A DNA stretch of 8,403 bases from an uncultured Chloroflexota bacterium (GTDB taxonomy: Bacteria; Chloroflexota; Anaerolineae; Aggregatilineales; Phototrophicaceae). Location: positions 1 to 8,403 of the forward strand of contig CAIVEA010000606.1 of NCBI GenBank assembly GCA_903904765.1, read 5' to 3'. The stretch's first letter is position 1. Each line of letters opens with the position of its first letter. This document shows positions 1 to 7,300 of the stretch, one piece after another. The notes beneath the pieces are model-generated. The model saw only the letters and a list, made by a program, of their open reading frames with translations, was not told the DNA's origin and made no database searches. Made by a program: the position numbers and the translations under genes.

Positions 1-845
1 CACAGGGCGCTGCGGCGATTCAGCAGATTTTCGATTTGCAGGGTGTGGTTGCCGTTCGCCAGTTCGCGTCCTAATTCGAGGCTGAAGGTGCGCGGTTGTT
101 GGGTGACATCTTCAATGACGAGCGTCCGGGGTTGCATCTCCGGGTCGGACGACTGGAATTTGCCGTTGACCAGTTGCAGCGGAATCACCTGAGAGTCAAC
201 CTGCTCGTTTGGCGTGAGGAGGAGGCCGAAACTGGCATCATTGGTCACATCGGTGGCACGCAGTAAACCGGGCGGGAGTTCCACTTCGGCAACTGTTTTC
301 TCACCCGGTTGGAGATAGCCCATATATTTCGTAAAGCTGGTGAAGGCCTGCGCGAGTGTGACACCGGGGACGGGCGAAATCACCTCGCGGCTCAAATGAT
401 ATTTGAAGTAGAAATCCTCAATCGGCAGGTCTTCGGGATGGTGAAAACTGATTTCGCGCACCTGCGGCGAGATGGTGAATGAAATCTGGATGTAATCGTC
501 CAGCGAGGAATCGCGTTCCACCGCGCAGACGCGGCAGCGATAATGGGCGTGCAGGGCGCTCATGCTCCGCAGGCTTTCGACGACATAGCCGCAATGCGGA
601 CACAGGACATGCCATTCCATTTCAAACAAGGCGACATTGACAGCGTACAGGAACAGATCAATCGCCTCACTTTCGGAAAGGTTTTTCTCGGCGGCATACT
701 GGATAGGATTGAGGCGGAACAGGCTAAAATCGTCAGCCGTGCGAATCAGTGTTTCCAGTTTGGAGATGACACGAGGACTCCACGCACGGGCTTTCTCTAA
801 TAGCTCCAACTTTTCGTCCAAAGCCGCTTCATTGATATTGACCAT
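1..845 (-). CDS. Probable adenylate/guanylate cyclase family protein, N-terminal DUF5939 region (3' end beyond left edge)
   Basis: Reading leftward from ATG at 845-843, the frame is open through 281 codons to the window edge, so this is the 5' part of a longer gene. Seen: a helical N-terminus, then LFRLNPIQYAAEKNL and EAIDLFLYAVNVALFEMEWHVLCPHCG (split here as residues ~42-56 and ~60-86), then C82-x2-C85-x18-C104-x2-C107, a zinc-ribbon-like Cys4 set, then LDDYIQISFTISPQVR and a beta-rich tail. From memory, this order matches DUF5939, which in actinobacterial and Chloroflexota proteins precedes a class III nucleotide cyclase domain. No catalytic cyclase residue is in view, so cAMP or cGMP synthesis is inferred. 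No signal peptide or membrane segment is seen, which suggests a cytoplasmic protein. The start is supported by GGGGAA five bases upstream, a weak Shine-Dalgarno match. The gene diverges from the kinase-STAND gene. It could instead be a DUF5939 protein with another C-terminal output. Confidence 0.72.
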   Translation of the reverse strand, partial: MVNINEAALDEKLELLEKARAWSPRVISKLETLIRTADDFSLFRLNPIQYAAEKNLSESEAIDLFLYAVNVALFEMEWHVLCPHCGYVVESLRSMSALHAHYRCRVCAVERDSSLDDYIQISFTISPQVREISFHHPEDLPIEDFYFKYHLSREVISPVPGVTLAQAFTSFTKYMGYLQPGEKTVAEVELPPGLLRATDVTNDASFGLLLTPNEQVDSQVIPLQLVNGKFQSSDPEMQPRTLVIEDVTQQPRTFSLELGRELANGNHTLQIENLLNRRSAL

Positions 846-868
846 CGTTATTCCCCAACTTAGCGAAC

Positions 869-894
869 TACACCGACCCTATTCGGTCAGTGTA
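869..894 (-). promoter_or_regulatory. Imperfect inverted repeat / leader hairpin upstream of the cyclase-like gene
   Basis: On the minus strand TACACTGACC and GGTCGGTGTA flank the hexaloop GAATAG. All ten positions pair in RNA, counting one G-U pair. On the plus strand the same position is a C-A mismatch. The stem ends 23 bases before the start codon at 845 and just upstream of the weak GGGGAA ribosome site. It may be a leader structure controlling translation, or a DNA operator for a dimeric repressor. The transcript start is not known, so whether it is transcribed is inference. Confidence 0.45.
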
Positions 895-938
895 AACGCA
901 GCCCGTAAATTTGTAACCGTAGTGTAATATAAAAATTG

Positions 939-955
939 TCGCATCACGAATGCGA
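939..955. promoter_or_regulatory. Inverted repeat over the -35 position of the kinase-STAND promoter
   Basis: TCGCAT and ATGCGA are perfect 6-base arms around CACGA. The block is flanked by A/T runs (AAAATT before, AATTTT after), giving a longer approximate dyad. The right arm covers 949-954, where a -35 box would lie for the TATAAT at 972-977, and no good TTGACA match exists there. This fits a regulator-dependent promoter, with a protein bound in place of a strong -35. A six-base dyad can also arise by chance. Confidence 0.3.
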
Positions 956-971
956 ATTTTCGGCACAACGG

Positions 972-977
972 TATAAT
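972..977 (+). promoter_or_regulatory. Candidate -10 element (TATAAT) for the kinase-STAND gene
   Basis: A perfect TATAAT lies 36 bases before the ATG at 1014, which predicts a start site near 984 and a leader of about 30 bases. The -35 position at 17-bp spacing reads AATGCG, a poor match. A GAG (1003-1005) eight bases before the ATG is a weak Shine-Dalgarno. The element also argues against the longer reading of the gene from a TTG at 936, because that would put the -10 box inside coding sequence. Confidence 0.5.
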
Positions 978-1013
978 CAAACCATATTTCACTGTTCCTT
1001 ACGAGAAAAACCT

Positions 1014-4000
1014 ATGGGATCGGGACAGCAGATTGCTGCTCATTACGCTGTGGACGGAGAGATCGGTCAGGGTGGCATGGGGGTGGTCTACCGCTGCCGT
1101 GATCTACGCACGGGCGCGACGGTGGCGCTCAAACTGCTCAGGCCGGAGATTGTGGCCTCCAACCCCGATTTGCTCACCCGCTTTGTCCGCGAAGCCGAAA
1201 TCCTGCGCCAACTCAACCATCCCAATATCGTGCATGTCCACGAACTGCTGCATGAGGGCGACCAGTACGCGATTGTGATGGATTATGTGGAGGGCGGCGA
1301 TCTGGCGGCGCTGCTCCAGCGGCAGGAGTCTCCGTTGCCCATCGGGCAGGTGTTGACGCTGGCGCTGGAACTGGCGGACGCGCTCACCCGCGCCCACTAT
1401 TTGAAAGTCATCCACCGCGATCTGAAGCCAGCTAACGTGCTGCTGGCCGCCGATGGCACACCGCGCCTGACAGATTTCGGCGTGGCGGCCATCCAGAGTA
1501 CCGAACATCTGACAGACGACGGCACGGCGCTGGGGACGCTGGACTATATGCCGCCGGAGGCGCTGCGGGGCGAACCGCCCGATACACGCGGGGACATCTG
1601 GGCGTTCGGGGTGCTGCTGTTCGAGATACTCACCTATCGCCATCCGTTCGCCGCCGACTACCCTGCGCCCGTCGTCAGCCGTATTCTGCTGGAATCGCCT
1701 GCCGATCTGGAAGCGCTGCGGCCTGATGCGCCACTGGCGCTGGTGGATTTGATCTACCGGATGCTGGAAAAAGACCGGACGGCGCGAATCCCTAGCATCC
1801 GGCAGGTGGGTGCAGAACTAGAATCCATTCAGTACCGGAGCGAAGGTACACAACCGGACTCGCCGCGTGTGAAGGCCATCCTTTCGACGGATGTGTTTCG
1901 CACACCCGTTGCCACGCCGTCGGCGCTGCCCGTGCAGCTTCCGGCGGATGCCACGCCGTTCGTCGGGCGCGAAAACGAAATCGCCGCCCTGACGCGCCTG
2001 CTGAATGACCCGTCGGTGCGGCTGGTGACGGTGCAAGCGCCCGGTGGCATGGGCAAGACGCGCCTCACGGTGGAGGCCGTGCGCCAGCTTGCGGAACGGC
2101 AGACCGCGCAACCCGCTTCACTGCGCCGTTACGGGGGCGGGGTGTTCTTCGTCGGGCTGGCGGCGCTGCGCGAGGCGGAACATATCCCCTCCACGATTGC
2201 GGCGGCGCTGGGCTGCCAGTTCCTTTCCACGCAGGAAGTGCGCCAGCAGCTTTTAGATTACCTGCGCGAGAAGCACCTGTTACTGGTGCTGGATAACTTC
2301 GAGCATGTGCTGGAAGGTGCGGCGCTGGTGGCGGACATCGTGCAGCAAGCCGCAAACGTCACAGTGCTGGTGACTTCGCGGGTGCGGTTGAACCTGCGCG
2401 GCGAAACGCTGTTCATGCTGGAAGGCATGGAGTTCCCCGCGTGGGAAACGCCCGCCGACGCGCTGCGCTATGACGCGGTGCGCCTGTTCATGAGCGCGGC
2501 ACAGCGCATCCGTCCGGCTTTTGAACTGGCGAATGATGATCTGCGCTACCTCAGCCGGATTTGCCGTCTGGTGTACGGCATGCCGCTGGGGATTGAACTG
2601 GCGGCTTCGTGGGTGAGTATGCTCACGCTGCCCGAAATTGCCGACGAAATCGCACATGGGCTGGATTTTCTGGAATCGCAGATGGCGGACGTGCCTGAAC
2701 GCCACCGCAGCATTCAAGCGGTATTCGATTATTCGTGGCGGCTGCTTTCGGCGGAAGAACAGGCCATTTTCATGCGCTTGGCAGTGTTCCGGGGCGGGTT
2801 CACGCGGGCGGCGGCGCAAGCGGTGACGGGCGCGGGGCTGCGCCAACTGCTGACGCTGATGGACAAATCACTGCTCAAGCGCGATGCCGATAGCGGGCGC
2901 TTCAGTGTCCACGAACTGCTGCGACAGTATGCGGAGGCGACGCTGGATGCTTCGGCAGAGCGCGAGGCCATCCATAGCGCCCATTGCGATTACTACGCGC
3001 AGGCGCTGTACGGGCGCATCGCTGATTTGAAGAATCCCCGCCAGCAGGAAGCCATGCGCGATATTCTGATTGATTTCGAGAATGTGCGTGCCGCGTGGCT
3101 GTGGGCGTGTGATCGGCAGGATGCTGCCGCGCTGGACAAATTGGCCGAAAGCGTGGGCTGGTTTTGCAGCTATCGGTCAGCGTACCGGAACGGGGCAGAG
3201 TTTATGGAACGCGGGGCGGCGGCGCTGGCGGGATTGGACTCCGCTTCCGCCCGACAGACACGAGCTTATTTGCTGGCATGGTATGCGGAATATGTGTCGT
3301 ATGGTTTCTCGGAACATGCCCACGCTGAAATGATCGTGCGGGAAGCCATGTCTGTTTTGCGCGAAGGTCAGAATCTATCCCGATTGGCTTTTGCTGTGCG
3401 CGTTTTAGCCCTGTCAACCATAACCCAACCTTCCGTCCATGAATTGGCAGAGGAGAGTTTGCGCCTGTACCAGCAGGCTGGAGATGAACATGGACGCGCC
3501 CGAATACTTCAGTTGTTGGGCTACCTGAGTTACCTGAAAGGGTATTCGAATTCGAATGAAGGAATCGCTTATATGCAGGCCTCACTAGAGATTCGTCGCA
3601 AGATTGGCGATGAATTCGGCCTCATTAGCGCCTTGTCGAATGTGGTTGCTGGTGGAATCTTGACGGGCGATTGGGATGCGGTGGAGGTCGGTGCTACTGA
3701 GGCGATTCAACGGGCACGCAGCCTTGATTATGTGGCACATCTTCCGGTGAATTTTCGCAATCTGGTCGCGGTACGCCTCATTCGCGGGGATTGGGAACGT
3801 GCTCAAACTATCATTCAAGAAGGGCTGGCGATCAGTCGTGAGCATGAGATGCGCCACAATATACAGGCCTTTTTGTTCCAGCAGAGCATCTGGCATTTGC
3901 TACGCGGGGAGTATAAGGCGGCATTGGAGGTTTCTGAGCAATCAATCGAACTGGGAATAAAAATCGTTGGTAAAGACGAAGATCAGTTTGAATCGCGCTA

Positions 4001-4352
4001 CCCGCTGGCGGCGCGGGGCTGCGCCCGCTGCGGGCTGGACGATCCGCTGGCAGGCGCGGATGACCTGTTCAAATCGCTGCACTGGATGACTGATCCGCCT
4101 GCTGCCAATGTCGCACAACGCCTTGCGCTGGTCGGCATCGCCAGCGTGTATGCAGCGCGGGGCGTGCCGGAACAGGCGGCGGAAGTGCTGGCCTCCGTAC
4201 TGCATGACCGGCTGACTCCGGCGTGGTGGGCGGAGCGCGAACCGCTGACGGTGCGCCTGTTGACCACCTGCGGGCGGGAGGCGTATCCGCAGGTGTGGGC
4301 AACCGGAGCGCAGGTGAGCGTGCCGGATCGGTTGCAGCGGCTAGACCATTAA
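1014..4352 (+). CDS. PknK-like Ser/Thr protein kinase fused to NB-ARC/STAND ATPase and TPR-like repeats
   Basis: An intact 1112-residue protein, predicted cytoplasmic with no membrane segment. Kinase domain, about 11-285: G-loop GQGGMGVVY (18-26), K40 in VALK, alpha-C Glu60, HRDLKPAN with catalytic D136, DFG at 154-156, and PPEAL in place of APE. It should phosphorylate Ser/Thr. STAND ATPase, about 314-650: VGREXE-type entry, Walker A APGGMGKT (342-349, K348), Walker B LLLVLDN (D427), LVTSR, a GLPL-like GMPLGIEL (~522), and a winged-helix VHELLRQYA with VHE at 632-634 in the MHD position. From about 650 to the end are helical, TPR-like repeats, the usual sensor part of STAND proteins. No LuxR-type helix-turn-helix follows. 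Domain order and size resemble mycobacterial PknK (about 1110 residues, from memory). ATG 1014 is preferred over TTG 936 because the G-loop starts 17 residues later and a TATAAT lies between. Codons about 746-993 are much poorer in GC than the rest. The signal sensed and the kinase substrate are unknown. Confidence 0.9.
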   Translation: MGSGQQIAAHYAVDGEIGQGGMGVVYRCRDLRTGATVALKLLRPEIVASNPDLLTRFVREAEILRQLNHPNIVHVHELLHEGDQYAIVMDYVEGGDLAALLQRQESPLPIGQVLTLALELADALTRAHYLKVIHRDLKPANVLLAADGTPRLTDFGVAAIQSTEHLTDDGTALGTLDYMPPEALRGEPPDTRGDIWAFGVLLFEILTYRHPFAADYPAPVVSRILLESPADLEALRPDAPLALVDLIYRMLEKDRTARIPSIRQVGAELESIQYRSEGTQPDSPRVKAILSTDVFRTPVATPSALPVQLPADATPFVGRENEIAALTRLLNDPSVRLVTVQAPGGMGKTRLTVEAVRQLAERQTAQPASLRRYGGGVFFVGLAALREAEHIPSTIAAALGCQFLSTQEVRQQLLDYLREKHLLLVLDNFEHVLEGAALVADIVQQAANVTVLVTSRVRLNLRGETLFMLEGMEFPAWETPADALRYDAVRLFMSAAQRIRPAFELANDDLRYLSRICRLVYGMPLGIELAASWVSMLTLPEIADEIAHGLDFLESQMADVPERHRSIQAVFDYSWRLLSAEEQAIFMRLAVFRGGFTRAAAQAVTGAGLRQLLTLMDKSLLKRDADSGRFSVHELLRQYAEATLDASAEREAIHSAHCDYYAQALYGRIADLKNPRQQEAMRDILIDFENVRAAWLWACDRQDAAALDKLAESVGWFCSYRSAYRNGAEFMERGAAALAGLDSASARQTRAYLLAWYAEYVSYGFSEHAHAEMIVREAMSVLREGQNLSRLAFAVRVLALSTITQPSVHELAEESLRLYQQAGDEHGRARILQLLGYLSYLKGYSNSNEGIAYMQASLEIRRKIGDEFGLISALSNVVAGGILTGDWDAVEVGATEAIQRARSLDYVAHLPVNFRNLVAVRLIRGDWERAQTIIQEGLAISREHEMRHNIQAFLFQQSIWHLLRGEYKAALEVSEQSIELGIKIVGKDEDQFESRYPLAARGCARCGLDDPLAGADDLFKSLHWMTDPPAANVAQRLALVGIASVYAARGVPEQAAEVLASVLHDRLTPAWWAEREPLTVRLLTTCGREAYPQVWATGAQVSVPDRLQRLDH
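4265..4295. other. GC-rich inverted repeat inside the 3' end of the kinase-STAND gene
   Basis: CACCTGCGG (4265-4273) and CCGCAGGTG (4287-4295) form a perfect 9-bp stem with a 13-base loop. It lies 54 bases upstream of the kinase-STAND stop and, read leftward, 54 bases past the histidine-kinase stop. No T run follows on either strand, so it is not a standard intrinsic terminator. As the genes have no intergenic space, it could slow or end the leftward transcript, or be a by-product of GC-rich coding sequence. Confidence 0.25.
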
Positions 4353-7300
4353 CCCATCTCATCTGCCGATTTGACGGGCAGCACGATGGTGATGGTTGTG
4401 CCTTTGTTCACGGTGCTATCTGCGAGGATCGTGCCGCCGTGCAATTCCACAGCCTGCTTGGTGATACTCAAGCCCAGCCCTGTCCCCGACACTGCACCCA
4501 CATTGGCAGCACGGTAGAACGGCTCGAACAGGTGGTTGAGGTCGTTGGGCGGGATGCCGATGCCCTCATCACTGACTTTCAGCACCAAGCGCACATCATT
4601 TTGGTCGAGTTCAAAGCGCACTGGCTTTTCGACGGACGAATATTTGAGCGCGTTCGAGAGCAGGTTGTTGATGATCTGCCGCATCAATTGCGGGTCGAAC
4701 CAGAATAGTTCGAGGTTGGTCTGTCGGTAAAACTGGATTCGCTTGTAGTGCTGGGTCTGGCTGTTAAATTCTTCCACAATCTCGTTGCAGAGCGTGTCTA
4801 TGCTGCCCGGAACCGGCTGGAAACGGATGCGCCCGACCTGAATCGCGGATAGTTGCAGCACATCTTCCATGATGCCTTTCATGTGCAACACCTGCTGGCG
4901 GATTTTGTCTAGACGGGTGTTGATTTGCTCGTTCGTCATGTTTTCACGGTAGATAGTGAGTGTGTCGGTGGTCGCCATGATCGCCGTCAGCGGGGTGCGG
5001 AACTCGTGGGAGGCCATCGAAACGAAGCGCGTTTTTAGTTCGTTCAGTTCTTTTTCTTTTTCCAGCGCCACGCGCAGGTTTTCCTCGGCGCGTTTGAGCA
5101 GGGTGATGTCCCAATTCACACCGATCATCCGCACCGGCTCACCCGTGACGCTGCGGAAACAGATCGCATTCACCTTGACGTGCTTGATCGTGCCGTCGCG
5201 TAAGAGGATGCGAAATTCAGTGTCGAACGGTTTATCGTCCTGTAACGTGGCTTGCAGCTCCTGTTCGATGTGATCTTTATCGTCCGGGTGCAGCAGTTTG
5301 ACCTGCCAATCTTGTTCATTGGTATCCCCGAACTCCTCGCGGGTTAGACCGTACAGGTCGAGCATTTGATCGTCCCAGATCAGCTTGTCGCTGTGCATGT
5401 CCCAATCCCAGATGCCGATTTTGCCCGTGCGGGTCGCCAGTTGCAGGCGGCGTGAGAGGGCGAGAAGATCAGCTTCCGCCCGCTTGCGTTCGGTGATGTC
5501 CATGTACATTCCCAGCACGCCGATGATCTCGTTATCGGCGTTCCGCAGCGGCATCTTACTAGTTTGCAGCATAATGATGTTGCCTTCGAGATCGCTTTGC
5601 GTTTCCTCGTAGTTCAGGCGGGCGATGCCTGTGTCGATCACCGCGAGATCATCCGCACGGTAGGCGGCAGCTTCCTTCTGTCCCCACGGCAATTCGCCAT
5701 CCTGCTTGCCCACAATCTGGTTGTTATCGCTCAGTCCAGCATCTTGTGCGAAGAGGCGATTGCAACCCAGATAAACTGAATCGCGGTCTTTCCAGAACAC
5801 GCGCACCGGAATGGTATCCAGTACCACTTGCAGCATCCGCTGGGACTCGCGTAGTTGCTTTTCGCTGCGGCGCAGCGCCTCCTGATTCGAGCGAATCTCG
5901 GTCACATCGTGAGTGATGCCCACCAGCCCGATTAACTGGCCTTGCAGGTTTCGCAGCGGCATCTTGGTCGTCAGCGCCCAGATGTCGTGGCCATCCGCCC
6001 CGATGGATTTTTCTTCGAGGTTGATAATCGGCACGCCAGTTTCGAGCAACCGTTGTTCATCCTGATAGAATTTTTCCGCCAGTTCGTGCGGGAACAGATC
6101 ATAATCGGTTTTGCCTACTGTCTTGGTGGGCGTGGCTCCGACGGATTGGGCATGTGCTTTGTTGTTCAGCATCATGCGGTGCTGGAGGTCTTTGACGTAG
6201 ATGAAATCGGGCACTGCGTCAATGACGGTACGGAGCAGATTGCGTTCTTCGGCAACGGCATTCTCGGCTTGTTTGCGCTGGCTGATGTCGAGTTGGATGC
6301 CCATCATACGCAGCGGTTTTCCTTCGGTTGTCCATTCTGCCACCTTGCCGCGATTCCACACCCAGACCCAGTGACCTTTCTTGTGTTGCATCCGCATTTC
6401 GATATCAAAATAGGTGATTTCGCGGCTGAAAAGCTTCTTCATCTGCTGCTTGACCGTTGGAATATCATCCGGGTGGACGAGCCTATGCCACGTCTGGCTG
6501 GTGACGGGAGTGATTTCATCCAGTGTATAGCCGACCATCTCTGCCCAGCGATCATTCAAAATGATGTTGTTGGCGGGGATGTTCCATTCCCATGTGCCGG
6601 CCAGCGTGCCTTGCAGGATCATCAACAACCGTTGTTCGCTCAGGCGCAGCGCCTCCTCCGCCTGTTTGCGCTGGGTGATGTCGGTGTAGGTGGTGACGAC
6701 GGCATAGGCTTCGGTTTCGTCGGGCTTGAACAATGGTTGCGCGTTGACCAGCACCCAGTTCATGCGGTCATCCGGCAGATGAACTCCCATGACCTGATTC
6801 AACTGCGGTTCGCCACTCTGGAGCGCGATGGTGGACGGGTTGGTGTGGGGCGGATAAGGCGTTCCATCCTCATGAACCATGTACCATCCCGGATCAAGCG
6901 GTGTAAGGTCTTGCATCTGGTCGGCGGTCAGACCTGTGATGCGCTGCGCTGCCGCGTTATAGGTGGGGATTGCGCCTTCGCGGGTGTGCAGCACAATCCC
7001 TTCGGACATGGTCATGATGAGGGTGCGGTAGCGCGATTCGCTCTCGCGCAGCGCATCCTCGATGGCTTTGCGCTCGGTAATATCCGTCAGCGTGGAACGG
7101 GTTTGCAGGACTTTGCCGCTGCTGTCGTAAAGCATTGTGGAATTGATGGCCGCCGGGAAGGTAGTGCCATCTTTGCGCTGAAATTCCAGTTCGAGGTCTT
7201 TCAGCCAGCCCTGCGCTTGAAAGGCGGGATAGGCCTCGTGCATCAGATTGCGGCTATGAGGCGTGAGTAGATCCATCAAACGCATCTTGCCGATCACTTC

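Noticed and set aside
543..927. Short plus-strand open frames across the left region
   Set aside because: They overlap the minus-strand DUF5939-like gene and its leader, show no family features, and are shadows of that gene.
936..1013. Upstream TTG start extending the kinase-STAND protein by 26 residues
   Set aside because: The extension covers the TATAAT at 972-977 and the dyad at 939-955, has no ribosome site, and lies outside the kinase fold. ATG 1014 is the better start.
2280..2846. Minus-strand open frame of 188 codons inside the kinase-STAND gene
   Set aside because: A shadow of GC-rich coding sequence. It has His/Arg/Gln-rich composition and no recognisable domain, while the opposite strand encodes clear NB-ARC motifs.
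3544..3557. Perfect 14-bp palindrome ATTCGAATTCGAAT
   Set aside because: It is a tandem of TCGAAT encoding Ser-Asn-Ser-Asn within the TPR region. A palindrome of this length is expected about once in two windows of this size by chance.
4265..4295. Intrinsic terminator for the histidine kinase
   Set aside because: The stem is good, but neither strand has a following T run and it lies inside coding sequence, so it is kept only as a low-confidence inverted repeat.
5942..7270. Long plus-strand open frame of 442 codons opposite the PAS array
   Set aside because: It is fully antisense to the histidine kinase, matches no family, and its repeated LFALGDV-like motif is simply the reverse strand of the conserved DITQRK linkers.
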